DNA of 49,432 nt from CTSoil-075 sp964292325. Lineage in GTDB: Bacteria; Bacillota; Negativicutes; DSM-13327. The notes beneath the pieces were generated by a model, which saw nothing but the letters and a program-made list of their open reading frames with translations, was not told the origin of the DNA and searched no databases. The translations under genes were made by a program, and so were the position numbers. Numbering within the stretch: position 1 is the first letter of the stretch; each line of letters starts with the position of its first letter. The stretch spans positions 1-49,432 of the forward strand of contig CAXYVG010000019.1 of assembly GCA_964292325.1 (NCBI GenBank), read 5' to 3'. Of the stretch, positions 9,402 through 19,196 are shown one piece after another.

Positions 9402-12110
9402 ATGGTTAAAAAAAATCATTCGATGAGAGTTTTTATTATGTTATCATTCATTTTGCTCATCCTAAGTACTTTTAGTATCATAGGTTATTTTATTTTTACC
9501 AATTGGCAAAGCTCTACTGAACATTTCGTCACTGAATTTCAAGATAATACCAATCATAATATTTTGCACCAAATCGAGCTTTACATCAATACACCTGCTT
9601 TTATTAATGAAGGTAATTATATTTTACTACAAGATGACATCATTGATCTTAATAATAAGAAAAAACGTGAAATCTATTTCTCTAGTATGATTAAATCTTT
9701 TAATGAAGACATCTATAGTTTTACCTATGGAACCGAAGCTGGTGAATACTATGGAGCACGTAGAAATACCAAAAATGAAATTGAACTGATAGAAAATAAT
9801 GCGACATCAAACGGAAAATCTCGTTATTATTCTATCTCACAAGATTTAACCGCAGCAGAATTAAAAGAAGAAACTGAAAAATTTGATCCTCGCACCAGAG
9901 ATTGGTATATCACTGCAAAAAAACTACACAAGCCAGTATTTTCTCCAATCTATAAGCATTTTATAATGAATGACCTAGCTATTACAGCTACCTATCCGAT
10001 CTATAATAAAGAAGGGATCCTCAAAGGTGTATTAGGAACACATATTACGCTATCAAAAATAAATAACTACCTAAAAGAGTTAGTAGAGAGTCATGCGGGG
10101 ACTGCTTATATTATCGAACGAAGTTCTGGCTATTTGGTGGCAAACTCACTAAAAAGTCCAAATTTCGAGGTTTTTGCAGACAACTCGTTTCACAGGAAAA
10201 TGATTGAAGATATTGATAATAAAGTAATCGTTGAAGCCTATCAACAATATAAGCTAACCTCCAATGCAACTTCTATAGTCCATTCAAATCATGAAAAACT
10301 ATATATACAGTTTACAGAATATCAAAGAGAAGGTTTAGACTGGTTGATCGTAACAGTAATTCCCGAAAGGCCATTCACCACTGCCATTACCAAAAGTGTC
10401 CAACTTTCAATTACAATATCTATTTTTGCAATTATTATTGCAATTATAATCTACATGAAAAGCATGGGGCTCATTCTTAAACCGATCTACAATTTGATAG
10501 AAACTACCGAAAAATACTCAGAAGGGGACTTTTCCCAAAGAGCAACGATTTACCGAGATGATGAAATCGGAAGATTATCAGCTGCCTTTAATAAAATGGC
10601 CGAACAGTTATATGAATTGATTAATACTCTTGAGGAAAAATTTAAAGCTCGTACTAGCGAATTAGAAAAAACTATTTTTGAATTAAAAAATAGTAACGAT
10701 AACATATGTCTGTTACTCGACTCTACCGCTGAGGCAATATATGGAATCGACATGCATGGAAACATCACATTCTGCAACGCCAGTTGCTTAAAAATGCTTA
10801 GATATCAACAAGAAGAAGACTTGATCGGCAAAAACTCCCATTCATTAATTCACTATAAACGCGCAAATGGTGCTCCTTTCCCCATAGAAGATTGCAAAGT
10901 TCTTGATGCAGTACATGAAGGAGTAGATGTACATGTGGAAAATGAGGTTTTCTGGCGTTCTGACGAAACTTATTTCCCTGTGGAATATTTTTCTTATCCA
11001 CAATATCGTGATGGAAAGATCATAGGTGCCGTGGTTACCTTCCTAGATATTACAGAACGCAAAAAATCAGAGGCAGAAATCCTTTATTTAAGCTACCGCG
11101 ATCAGTTAACAGGTTTATATAATCGGAGATACTTCGAAGAAGAGTTAGCACGGCTAGATGTTCCAAGAAATTACCCCTTGGCCCTCATTATGGCTGACAT
11201 GAATGGTCTAAAGCTTATCAACGATTCTTTAGGTCATGCCATGGGAGACCAAATTTTAAAGAAGATAGCAGAAATATTGCAAAAAAGTTGTCGCTCCGGC
11301 GATTTGATTGCAAGGCTTGGTGGAGATGAATTTGTCATTCTTCTGCCTAAGACAGACTCCCATGAAACAGAGGAGATCATTCAGCGTATTAAAGAGAATT
11401 CCGCAAAAGAAAAAGTAGGTTCTGTTGATATCTCTGTTTCCTTGGGTTATGGAACAAAAAACAGTGCGGACGAAAAAATTCAAGATATTTTTAAAATAGC
11501 GGAAGATCATATGTATGGACACAAACTCTTTGAAAGTCCGACTATGAGAAAAAAGGCCATCAATACCTTAATCAGTACGCTTCATGATCGAAATAAACAA
11601 GAAGAGCACCATGCTCATAACGTCTCTAAATTATGCAAAAGAATGGGCAAAGTCCTTGGTTTGTCAGAAATAGAAATCGAAGAACTGAAAACAGCAGGTC
11701 TACTTCATGATCTTGGGAAAATAGCAATTGCGGAAAGTATATTAAACAAGCCAGGAACGCTGAATGACAACGAATGGGAAGAAATAAAACGGCATTCTGA
11801 AATCGGCTATCGAATACTTAGCACTGTCAATCACATGTCAAAAATGGCCGAATATGTACTAGCTCATCATGAAAGATGGGATGGAAAAGGCTATCCTAAG
11901 GGGTTAAAAGAAGACAACATACCCCTCCAAGCAAGAATCATTCATATTGCTGAGGCTTATAACGACATGACCAGTATTAGACACTACCGAGCAAATACCT
12001 TATCAGCCAAGGAAGCTATCGTGGAATTACAAAAAAATGCTGGCCTTCAATTTGATCCCGAGTTAGTTACGATATTCATTAGAGAAGTATTAGGTAAAGA
12101 CTCCACATAA
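9402..12110 (+). CDS. Membrane receptor with Cache, HAMP, PAS, GGDEF and HD-GYP domains
   Basis: This 902-residue protein has two membrane helices (about 8-30 and 330-352) around a Cache-type sensor containing RTRDWY. HAMP, a coiled coil and a PAS domain (about 440-560) follow, then GGDEF and HD-GYP. The cyclase motif GGDEF (640-644) is intact and is preceded by an RSGD inhibitory site (631-634). In the HD-GYP part, HDLGK (H769) and GYP (830-832) are intact. It can therefore in principle both make and break c-di-GMP. The ATG at 9402 is preferred over an in-frame ATG at 9336 because GGTGG stands just before it and the membrane helix then starts near the N-terminus. It is transcribed alone and ends in a strong terminator. 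Confidence 0.92.
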   Translation: MVKKNHSMRVFIMLSFILLILSTFSIIGYFIFTNWQSSTEHFVTEFQDNTNHNILHQIELYINTPAFINEGNYILLQDDIIDLNNKKKREIYFSSMIKSFNEDIYSFTYGTEAGEYYGARRNTKNEIELIENNATSNGKSRYYSISQDLTAAELKEETEKFDPRTRDWYITAKKLHKPVFSPIYKHFIMNDLAITATYPIYNKEGILKGVLGTHITLSKINNYLKELVESHAGTAYIIERSSGYLVANSLKSPNFEVFADNSFHRKMIEDIDNKVIVEAYQQYKLTSNATSIVHSNHEKLYIQFTEYQREGLDWLIVTVIPERPFTTAITKSVQLSITISIFAIIIAIIIYMKSMGLILKPIYNLIETTEKYSEGDFSQRATIYRDDEIGRLSAAFNKMAEQLYELINTLEEKFKARTSELEKTIFELKNSNDNICLLLDSTAEAIYGIDMHGNITFCNASCLKMLRYQQEEDLIGKNSHSLIHYKRANGAPFPIEDCKVLDAVHEGVDVHVENEVFWRSDETYFPVEYFSYPQYRDGKIIGAVVTFLDITERKKSEAEILYLSYRDQLTGLYNRRYFEEELARLDVPRNYPLALIMADMNGLKLINDSLGHAMGDQILKKIAEILQKSCRSGDLIARLGGDEFVILLPKTDSHETEEIIQRIKENSAKEKVGSVDISVSLGYGTKNSADEKIQDIFKIAEDHMYGHKLFESPTMRKKAINTLISTLHDRNKQEEHHAHNVSKLCKRMGKVLGLSEIEIEELKTAGLLHDLGKIAIAESILNKPGTLNDNEWEEIKRHSEIGYRILSTVNHMSKMAEYVLAHHERWDGKGYPKGLKEDNIPLQARIIHIAEAYNDMTSIRHYRANTLSAKEAIVELQKNAGLQFDPELVTIFIREVLGKDST

Positions 12111-12119
12111 ATAAATTTA

Positions 12120-12160
12120 GGCGGAGCATACAGTATTGAAATACTGCATGCTCCGCCTTC
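12120..12160. terminator. Bidirectional terminator between convergent genes
   Basis: An 18-bp stem with one mismatch (GGCGGAGCATACAGTATT at 12120-12137 against 12140-12157) and a 2-3-nt loop, between the convergent GGDEF/HD-GYP and MFS genes. The T-run is weak. Confidence 0.7.
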
Positions 12161-12238
12161 TGTTGCACAACTATCCTTCGCTATTTCCTTATAAGGTTCG
12201 CATTCCTTCTAACTGACGACACAAATTTTATATTTGCA

Positions 12239-13387
12239 TCAATAATCTAGTTTTTTCAATATAATAAGAATGTACAGGCATATAACACAGATGAACGCTA
12301 GTATCTTATATAACATAAATATGCTGATATATTCTAACAGTATTCCGCCTCCTATATTCCCAATTGCCCCGCCAACCCCTATTGCTGCTGCATGCAATGT
12401 TATGGCTGATGTTCTCATTTTTGCAGGACTAATTTTATTAACGTATTGCAACGAAGTCATCAAGTAAAACGTATAAGTAACACCTTGCATCATTTGAATC
12501 ATTAGAACGGGAATATAATCATCACAAAGAGAATCTAAGAAATAACGTAGGGCAAATAATGCCACCCCAACGATATATAAATTGAGTTCACCATATTTGC
12601 ATATCAGCTTTGCACCAAAATAAAATGCAGGCAATTCACTTATGGCGATAATAAACCATACAATGCCAAGTTGGGTCACATCACCCCCAGTCCTCTCAAT
12701 TAGGACTGGAATATAACTTGAGTTGCTACCATTGGCAATGTTGGTAAGAACAACCGAACAAATCAATAGTATAAATTTCTTATATGTAATCAAATTTACT
12801 ACATCAGCAAAACTAATATTCTTTCGCGTGCCTTTACCTTTATAGTCAATGCGAAATAATAGCAACACTCCAAGTAACATAAGAATAGAATAAATAACAT
12901 AGGAACTGTTGATCCCTAATTTTTTTATAATATAGCCCATAACCAATGCTACGATTGCATAGCCAAATGAGCCCATCAGTCGAACTTTACCATACTGCAA
13001 TTTTTTATATTGTTCGATGATCTCATAACTATAAGCATCTGCAATTGGTACCACTGGACTCTGAAAACTCATTAACAGTATTATACTTACTATTATAAGA
13101 ATAAAGCTGTTAGAAAAAACCAAAAGGTAGACAAACAATGCACTAAAAAGCATCGTTATAATGATCATTGTCCGTTTATTAGAATATTTATCGGTGATAA
13201 ATCCCCAGATAGGCTGAGCAATTACACCCGTTATAGAAATCGTGGCAAAAGCTATACCCATTTGCGTATAACTTAATCCCTTGTCTTGAAAGTAATAAAT
13301 CAAGAACGGATAAATACAAGCCAGTGCCCCATATATTACAACATAGATTATACTCAACTTTATTGACAGTGTTTTATGTTCCATCAT
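12239..13387 (-). CDS. MFS transporter of the LacY-like (MFS_1_like/PPP) group
   Basis: A 382-residue integral membrane protein with about 12 hydrophobic segments. The MFS loop signature appears as GFITDKYSNKRT after helix 2. The N-terminus (IYGALACIYPFLIYYFQDKGL) and overall form resemble the proton symporters of the phenylpropionate/nucleoside/galactoside group rather than drug efflux pumps. The substrate is not identifiable. It starts 26 bp after the GNAT acetyltransferase gene on the same strand, so the two are probably co-transcribed. Its ribosome binding site is weak (ATAGG), which is consistent with translation following the upstream gene. An ATG one codon in is an equally good start. 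Confidence 0.85.
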   Translation of the reverse strand: MMEHKTLSIKLSIIYVVIYGALACIYPFLIYYFQDKGLSYTQMGIAFATISITGVIAQPIWGFITDKYSNKRTMIIITMLFSALFVYLLVFSNSFILIIVSIILLMSFQSPVVPIADAYSYEIIEQYKKLQYGKVRLMGSFGYAIVALVMGYIIKKLGINSSYVIYSILMLLGVLLLFRIDYKGKGTRKNISFADVVNLITYKKFILLICSVVLTNIANGSNSSYIPVLIERTGGDVTQLGIVWFIIAISELPAFYFGAKLICKYGELNLYIVGVALFALRYFLDSLCDDYIPVLMIQMMQGVTYTFYLMTSLQYVNKISPAKMRTSAITLHAAAIGVGGAIGNIGGGILLEYISIFMLYKILAFICVICLYILIILKKLDY

Positions 13388-13412
13388 TATTTACCTATTT
13401 TACTTTTAATTT

Positions 13413-14150
13413 CTAGTAATCTTTCACTCGATACCAATACTGATATTGTTCCTTAAAACCAAGTTTTGCATATAGATGTAAGGCTGGATCATTGCGTAAC
13501 AAGACCTGTAAATACGCTTTCTTAGCACCGTTATGTACTCCAAGCTTTAATAGATTCTCGACTAGTTTTTCTCCATAACCCTTCTTTCGATATATTGGGT
13601 CAATTTTAACATCAAATATACCTAAATAGTCCTTATGAAGCACTCCTAAACCGCAACCAATCGTTCTACCAGCTGATTTTAGGGTGATAAAATATTTATC
13701 TAATAAAATATTGGTCCAAATACCGTATAATGTAGTTTGCTCTTTTTCGGTCATTTCATTACAAGATAAAAAAATTTGTAGCCAATCTTCGGTTACATCA
13801 CTACTATAAAAAACATCGCCATCTAGAGCCGAAGATATGTTAGGCAATTCCATGATCTGTACGCTAGCTGGCGATTCAAGACGGTAGCCTTTGTGAACCA
13901 GTAGCGAGTCTAAATTATCAGGTATGGAAACAGGTGTTAGCTTAAATATTGTAGCAAGCTTTCTCGCAGCGTAAAGGCGTTCACATTCGGCTATTTTAAT
14001 CAACGGATTTTCATTGGATGGATATAATGGATTAACAGAATTGGCTCTTTTGGTATAACCATTGGCAAAACGCAACAGCCATCCATCATACATATAAGTA
14101 TTCATGGCTGGCAAAGCATTAAGCGAGTATTCCTCAAGGGTTCTTATCAT
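13413..14150 (-). CDS. GNAT family N-acetyltransferase
   Basis: A 245-residue two-part GNAT protein. The N-terminal part carries DGWLLRFANGYTKRANSVNP, a stretch typical of one family of uncharacterised acetyltransferases. The C-terminal part holds the acetyl-CoA site, seen as IDPIYRKKGYGEKLVENLL, followed by the usual LQVLLRNDPALHLYAKLGF. The substrate is unknown. The ATG at 14150 has GAGG nine bases upstream; alternative in-frame starts at 14159 and 14165 add 3 or 5 residues. It is followed by the MFS transporter gene, and the pairing suggests a modify-and-export role, which is inference. Confidence 0.85.
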   Translation of the reverse strand: MIRTLEEYSLNALPAMNTYMYDGWLLRFANGYTKRANSVNPLYPSNENPLIKIAECERLYAARKLATIFKLTPVSIPDNLDSLLVHKGYRLESPASVQIMELPNISSALDGDVFYSSDVTEDWLQIFLSCNEMTEKEQTTLYGIWTNILLDKYFITLKSAGRTIGCGLGVLHKDYLGIFDVKIDPIYRKKGYGEKLVENLLKLGVHNGAKKAYLQVLLRNDPALHLYAKLGFKEQYQYWYRVKDY

Positions 14151-14227
14151 AATTTTCATCCTCATTCGACTTAGTAATATACAGCTTTTAACCGCCCCAT
14201 CGATTTACTGGATACTTGAATTATATC

Positions 14228-16306
14228 CTAACTACTTATGTTTAATGGAATTGTGATAATAAACGTTGCCCCTGCTCCTAGTTGACTTACACACTCAATA
14301 TGACCTTTGTATAACTGATTGACCAAATTATATACAATACACAGTCCCAATCCTGCCCCTCCCTGGTTCCGATTGGTTGTAAAGAATGGGTCAAATATTT
14401 TCCCTAATACCTCACTATTCATCCCTTTTCCATCATCTTTATACGTGATCACTAACCGCTCATCTAGCTTCTCGACTCGAATATCAATCCGTCCAACTTC
14501 TCCCGGATCATAAGCATGAATTAGAGAATTTAAAAAAAGATTGGTCAATATTTGGGCAAAGGCACCGGGATATCCGTCAATGAAAATACCTTCATCACAT
14601 TCAATGGTTACAATATGTCCGTTCTTCTTAAAATTACTCGTCAGCATATTCACTACTTCGCTAACATAACTACCTACATCAAAAATACGATGTACTTCAC
14701 CAATCTGTTCCGTTGACACTTGCTTAAAATTACTGACAAGCTTTGCAGCCCGTCCAGTGTTGAGAAGTAGCATATGGGCCGCCTCACTACATTCTGCAAT
14801 ATAGTCTTCCAAATGATTGCGCCGCATAGTACCATCTTGATAAATTTTTTTCAATTCATTCGTAATATCATCTATGTGTGATGCCAACGTTACGCAAATC
14901 CCCATCGGAGTATTGATTTCGTGTGCCATACCCGTTACCAAGCGGGCGAGCGCAGCCACTTTTTCCGATCGAAGCAGTGATTGTTGAGTAGCATGTAATT
15001 CTTGATTCAACTTGATTAGTTCCTGGTTATTCGCCAGCACTTCCTGATTTACCATCATTAATTCCGCTGTCCGTGATCTCACTTTTCTTTCCAGTTCTTC
15101 ATTTATATTTTTAAGAGCTTCTTCAGCTCGCCTAAGCTCTGTAATATCTCGAAAAAACCAAACTCGCCCATGGTACTGCCCTCCATCCACAAATATAGGG
15201 GCAGAGTAACGTTCCAGTATCTGGCCTTCCTTCAAGATCACTTCATCCTGACTGGTCGCATTTCTATTTTGATATAAATAATGTACTTTGGTAAGAAACT
15301 CTTCGTAATTGACCAGCTTCCCTGCTACATATTGCAAGAGCGGCGCATCATTTTTCTTTAAAACTAAACTTGATGGTATATCCCAGATATCCATAAACCG
15401 CTGGTTTATAGATAGAATTTGTTCATTTTCATCAACAACCAAAATGCCATCAAGAGAGACTTCCTGCACTGTAGTTAGCATACCATTGCTGAATTTCAAT
15501 TGCCTTTCTGCTCGTTTTCGCTCACTTAATTCTTGCTGTAACTGTTGGTTCATATTATAAAGTTCGGCGGTACGTTCTGCAACTTTGATTTCTAGTTCTT
15601 CTTTAGACTGTTGAAGGGCAATTTCCGCACGCTGACGTTCAACAATTTCAGCTTCCAGACTTTGATTGACATACTGCAATGACTCATTCATTGTCATCAT
15701 TTCTTCATTCATCGCCGTCAATTCTTGATTAAGACCAAATAGTTCTTGCGTCCGAATTTCTACTTTGCTTTCCAGTTCATCATTTTTTTCCTCAAGTCTT
15801 TTACGAGCAAGCCCCATTTCACCAAACAGACCAGACAATAGAGAAAAAAAACTCATTACCCTTTTTACATGATCTTCTGTAACGATGGGAACCCTGCCCA
15901 AAGCATCTAAATAAGCGTTTTGATCAAAACCGAATTCTTCAGCCTGGCGAATAAAAAACTCCTGATCAGGACATTCAAAGAAAAACTGCCCCGTAAAAAA
16001 GTTAGCGACATGTTCACCATCAATCAAGATTGGCACCGCGACATCAATCAAACCATTTTTACATTTATATACGTTATAACTCTCACCCGCACCCAAGCGG
16101 CCTGCAAGAACAGTATCACTTTCACAGCAACGCCGAGCAGTTACCGCGTGAGTTCGATGAAACTTAGTACAAAGATCCTGCCAGCCAGTAGAGATTAAAA
16201 CCTTTCCCTTTAAATCCAAAATGGCTATTACTGCACTAGTATTCGCACAGTAAGCATCACATAAATTCTGCAATTCAACAATATCCACTAATTCTGAAAA
16301 TTCCAT
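14228..16306 (-). CDS. PocR-domain sensor histidine kinase with PAS domain
   Basis: A 692-residue protein without membrane helices, so probably cytoplasmic. The N-terminus (about 5-160) is a PocR ligand-binding domain with the characteristic DLCTKFHR and RRCCESD segments. Long coiled coils flank a PAS domain (about 285-400; DGILVVDENEQIL). The kinase core has phosphorylated His in GMAHEINTP and an HATPase with DDGKGM and GGAGLGLCIVYNLV. PocR domains bind small hydrocarbon-derived ligands such as propanediol. GAGGAG precedes the ATG at 16306; the 15 extra codons upstream lack a ribosome site. No response regulator is adjacent. It is a paralogue of the kinase at 20740-22230. Confidence 0.9.
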   Translation of the reverse strand: MEFSELVDIVELQNLCDAYCANTSAVIAILDLKGKVLISTGWQDLCTKFHRTHAVTARRCCESDTVLAGRLGAGESYNVYKCKNGLIDVAVPILIDGEHVANFFTGQFFFECPDQEFFIRQAEEFGFDQNAYLDALGRVPIVTEDHVKRVMSFFSLLSGLFGEMGLARKRLEEKNDELESKVEIRTQELFGLNQELTAMNEEMMTMNESLQYVNQSLEAEIVERQRAEIALQQSKEELEIKVAERTAELYNMNQQLQQELSERKRAERQLKFSNGMLTTVQEVSLDGILVVDENEQILSINQRFMDIWDIPSSLVLKKNDAPLLQYVAGKLVNYEEFLTKVHYLYQNRNATSQDEVILKEGQILERYSAPIFVDGGQYHGRVWFFRDITELRRAEEALKNINEELERKVRSRTAELMMVNQEVLANNQELIKLNQELHATQQSLLRSEKVAALARLVTGMAHEINTPMGICVTLASHIDDITNELKKIYQDGTMRRNHLEDYIAECSEAAHMLLLNTGRAAKLVSNFKQVSTEQIGEVHRIFDVGSYVSEVVNMLTSNFKKNGHIVTIECDEGIFIDGYPGAFAQILTNLFLNSLIHAYDPGEVGRIDIRVEKLDERLVITYKDDGKGMNSEVLGKIFDPFFTTNRNQGGAGLGLCIVYNLVNQLYKGHIECVSQLGAGATFIITIPLNISS

Positions 16307-16612
16307 TCGGCATCCTCTCCTCAGTCTATCTGCAAAAAATATACTAATCACTTGCGCGCTTTATCCCTTTTAGATTTAATCCATTTGAACCGATCTTTCA
16401 ATGCTTTAACTCTACCATTAATGCGTAATATCATTTACGTTTATATTATATACAACGAACTAAGCCAATTGCATTTATATTGTTATTCTGCCAATAAAAG
16501 ACGTAGTATGTCATATATCGATTAGTTTCTTCGTATATAAATAGCTTACCATATTTTCCTTCGCATTGCATCTGCAAATAAACGACTGAAGCACCTTTTC
16601 AAAATTAGCTCA
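16307..16612. other. Intergenic region, no feature recognised
   Basis: An AT-rich spacer of about 300 bp upstream of the PocR kinase and downstream of the Lrp gene. It probably carries the kinase promoter, but no convincing -35/-10 pair, hairpin or small gene was found. Confidence 0.3.
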
Positions 16613-17068
16613 TTAGATCAACAAAGCCCCTCTTTCTTTATAGCGTTTGATCAGAAATTCCGACTCAACGCTACGAATTCCATCTATAGATTGAAGCTTT
16701 TCAATATAGCGACTCGCATGCTCTTGGTCATCAAACAATGCATGTACATGTAAATGAGGCCGACCACTCATTTGGTATACATTTGTGATTTCTTCAGAAT
16801 ATGACAGTTCTCTTACAATCTGATCGATTTTTGACCATTCTACCTCAATATTAAAGTAAATAGAAAGATTTTTGCCAGCCTTCAACGGGTTTACTACAAT
16901 GGTAAAATGACTAATAATTCCATACTCAACAAGTTGGTTTACCCTTTCACGAACAGCGGCGCGAGTTAAGCCCACCAAGCGTCCAAGCTCAGCGTGACTC
17001 AAACGTCCATTAGCGGATAAGTGATTTAGTATCTGCCTATCTATTTCATCAAGATTTTTAAATTGCAT
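16613..17068 (-). CDS. Lrp/AsnC family transcriptional regulator
   Basis: A 151-residue protein of the usual length. The N-terminal winged helix (IDRQILNHLSANGRLSHAEL, then LTRAAVRERVNQLVEYGIIS) is followed by the RAM/AsnC ligand-binding domain at about 65-150. Such regulators sense amino acids or related metabolites and often control the neighbouring divergent gene. Here that is the TauE-type exporter at 17258, so control of export by the Lrp protein is a reasonable guess. GAAGGAGAGG stands before the ATG. The 190-bp divergent spacer is AT-rich and should hold the operator. Confidence 0.9.
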   Translation of the reverse strand: MQFKNLDEIDRQILNHLSANGRLSHAELGRLVGLTRAAVRERVNQLVEYGIISHFTIVVNPLKAGKNLSIYFNIEVEWSKIDQIVRELSYSEEITNVYQMSGRPHLHVHALFDDQEHASRYIEKLQSIDGIRSVESEFLIKRYKERGALLI

Positions 17069-17257
17069 GATTATACCTCTCCTTCTCGCTATATATATTA
17101 TTTACTTTGTAAAATTTATCAATATTTCATTGATCGTTTGTATATTTTATATTATACTTGTGAATGAGATGAAAGTATATATTCGATAAGCAAGAATACG
17201 CTAGTTGCATTATTTCTTACTAGAGTTTATTGCTAAAAAAAATGGGAGTGATTTGCT

Positions 17258-18097
17258 GTGACGATTATAGCTTTGAAGATCCTGCTGATTTCAATGTCAG
17301 CTGGAATTATGGGATCTATTTTAGGACTCGGCGGAGGAATTATCGTAACCCCAGCCTTAACATTTTTATTTGGCGTCGATATTCAGCATGCCATTGGGGC
17401 AAGTTTAATTTCAGTAATTGCCACCTCAAGCGGCGCTGCCGTTGCTTATATCCGCGATGGGATTACCAACATTCGCGTAGGGATGTTTCTAGAAATTGCA
17501 ACAACGGTTGGTGCTATTACTGGAGCTATTATTGGTGGGATTATTGCGCCAAATCTATTATATTCTATCTTTGGTATATTTTTAGTTTATTCCGCGATAT
17601 TAATGCTTAAAAAGGTAAAGCAAGAATTGCCAGGTGAAGTGCCGCTACATCCGATGGCAAAGGCACTTAAATTACAAGGTCAATATTATGATAAAGTACT
17701 ACAAAAACATGTTTCTTATAATGCTGACAATGTATACAGCGGTTTTGGTGTTATGTATGGAGCGGGCGTTATCTCCGGTCTCTTAGGAATTGGTAGCGGA
17801 AGTTTTAAAGTCATGGCAATGGATATTTTCATGAAACTTCCTTTAAAAGTATCAAGTGCAACCAGTAATTTTATGATGGGTGTAACAGGTGCCGCTAGTG
17901 CAGTGATCTATTTATATCGGGGTGATATTGACCCTGTAATATCCGCGCCCGTGGCACTTGGCGTTCTAATAGGCTCAACGATCGGCGCACGAATTATGCA
18001 AAAGCTGAAAAGCAAAACCATCCGCAAATTATTTATTCCAATTCTAATGTATATCGGCATTCAAATGATACTACAAGGATTGGGAGGTAAATTATAA
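17258..18097 (+). CDS. TauE/SafE family anion permease
   Basis: A 279-residue membrane protein with the two-fold TauE/SafE pattern. GIMGSILGLGGGIIVTPAL near the N-terminus is repeated as GVISGLLGIGSGSFKV in the second half, and there are about eight hydrophobic segments. The family moves organosulfonates, sulfite or other organic anions across the inner membrane; the substrate here is not known. The start is a GTG at 17258 with GGGAG nine bases upstream. Its stop overlaps the next start by one base (TAATG), so translation is coupled to the DUF1634 gene. It is divergent from the Lrp regulator. Confidence 0.88.
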   Translation: MTIIALKILLISMSAGIMGSILGLGGGIIVTPALTFLFGVDIQHAIGASLISVIATSSGAAVAYIRDGITNIRVGMFLEIATTVGAITGAIIGGIIAPNLLYSIFGIFLVYSAILMLKKVKQELPGEVPLHPMAKALKLQGQYYDKVLQKHVSYNADNVYSGFGVMYGAGVISGLLGIGSGSFKVMAMDIFMKLPLKVSSATSNFMMGVTGAASAVIYLYRGDIDPVISAPVALGVLIGSTIGARIMQKLKSKTIRKLFIPILMYIGIQMILQGLGGKL

Positions 18098-18471
18098 TGA
18101 CAGAACAGCAAGGTCAATTCTCTGCTCAAAAAATTAATAAAGCAGAGTTATTTATCAGTTACGCATTGCGTATTGGTGTACTACTAAGTGCAGCCGTCAT
18201 CACAATGGGACTTCTACGTTTTTTCATAACTGGAGAAAGTGGGTACATCGGACATTCCTATCCAACACAAATCCATGATATTATCGCAGGTGCCATTGCC
18301 TTTAAACCGTTTGGTGTGATTATGTTGGGACTCGTACTACTCATTTTAACACCCGTTTTGCGAGTCGGAATTTCACTACTGGTTTTTATCACAGAGAAAG
18401 ATTGGTTATACGTTGGCATAACAGCAATCGTTTTTCTCATTCTGATTAGTAGCCTTTTCTTTGGAAAATAA
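18097..18471 (+). CDS. DUF1634 membrane protein, partner of TauE
   Basis: A 124-residue protein with three predicted membrane helices (about 22-45, 78-98 and 105-122), matching the small DUF1634 family that usually follows a TauE/SafE permease. The start codon overlaps the permease stop, so the two are made together and may form one transporter. The biochemical role is unknown. A strong terminator follows. Confidence 0.82.
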   Translation: MTEQQGQFSAQKINKAELFISYALRIGVLLSAAVITMGLLRFFITGESGYIGHSYPTQIHDIIAGAIAFKPFGVIMLGLVLLILTPVLRVGISLLVFITEKDWLYVGITAIVFLILISSLFFGK

Positions 18472-18486
18472 CGTACTATAGGAAAG

Positions 18487-18534
18487 AAGGTATTTGCGAG
18501 CCAATCACATGATCGGCCCGCAAATGCCTTTTTC
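18487..18534 (+). terminator. Terminator of the TauE-DUF1634 operon
   Basis: AAGGTATTTGCG and CGCAAATGCCTT form a 12-bp stem with one mismatch, followed by TTTTTC, 16 bp after the DUF1634 stop. Confidence 0.8.
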
Positions 18535-18605
18535 GTCTCTGCTTCCTAATAAAAAAAATATATTTTTTTCCATTTTATTGTCTGAAAAATAGAGGATCTT
18601 TGCAT

Positions 18606-18628
18606 TTAATGTAGAATATTTACATTAA
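18606..18628. promoter_or_regulatory. Inverted repeat upstream of the stress protein gene
   Basis: TTAATGTA (18606-18613) and TACATTAA (18621-18628) are perfect 8-bp arms around a 7-base centre, 45 bp before the universal stress gene. The position suits an operator, but no regulator can be named. Confidence 0.4.
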
Positions 18629-18673
18629 TCGGAATAGTCCGATAATAAGCTACATAAAGGGGAGGGGTTCGGT

Positions 18674-19102
18674 ATGTCTATAAAAAAAGTAGTCCTAGCC
18701 TATGATGGTTCTATCGGTAGCGAAAAGGCTCTACAATCGGCGCTTGATTTTGCTAAGGACACTGGAGCGGAAATACACATTGTCAGCGTCATGGATTCTA
18801 TGTATACCGTTTCTTTAGAACCAGTTTATGACAGCAGTGAAATCGACGACTTGCGCAAAAATGATCTGATGAAAAAAACAACCCAAGCAGAATCTATTTA
18901 TGCGAAACACAATATCACAAGTAAATCTATTATTCTGGAAGGTCATCCGGCCGAAGAAATTATCAACTATTCAACTAAAGTAAATGCTGATATCATTGTG
19001 TGTGGTACTCGTGGTCATGGTGGATTCAATGCCTTACTACTAGGTAGCATCGCACATAAATTAGTCACCTATGCAACGATTCCAGTTTTAGTTGTTAAAT
19101 GA
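18674..19102 (+). CDS. Universal stress protein, UspA family
   Basis: A 142-residue single Usp domain. The ATP-binding pattern G-x2-G-x9-G-S is present in GTRGHGGFNALLLGSIAHKL, and the N-terminal VVLAYDGSIGSEKAL is typical, so it is probably an ATP-binding Usp. Such cytoplasmic proteins accumulate under energy or growth stress, and their direct targets are often unknown. A very strong ribosome site (GGGGAGGGG) suggests high expression. It is a single transcript between the TauE operon terminator and a long bidirectional terminator. Confidence 0.92.
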   Translation: MSIKKVVLAYDGSIGSEKALQSALDFAKDTGAEIHIVSVMDSMYTVSLEPVYDSSEIDDLRKNDLMKKTTQAESIYAKHNITSKSIILEGHPAEEIINYSTKVNADIIVCGTRGHGGFNALLLGSIAHKLVTYATIPVLVVK

Positions 19103-19124
19103 TTCTTATACAAATAACCAAATA

Positions 19125-19182
19125 TCACGATATAAAAAAGGTTATTGCTTACATGTTAGCAATAACCTTTTTTATATCGTGA
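19125..19182. terminator. Long bidirectional terminator
   Basis: A 25-bp perfect stem (19125-19149 with 19158-19182), 8-nt loop, with A6 and T6 tracts inside the arms. It separates the convergent stress-protein and HD-GYP genes and can end transcription from both sides. Confidence 0.85.
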
Positions 19183-19196
19183 AGCTTACAACTTAG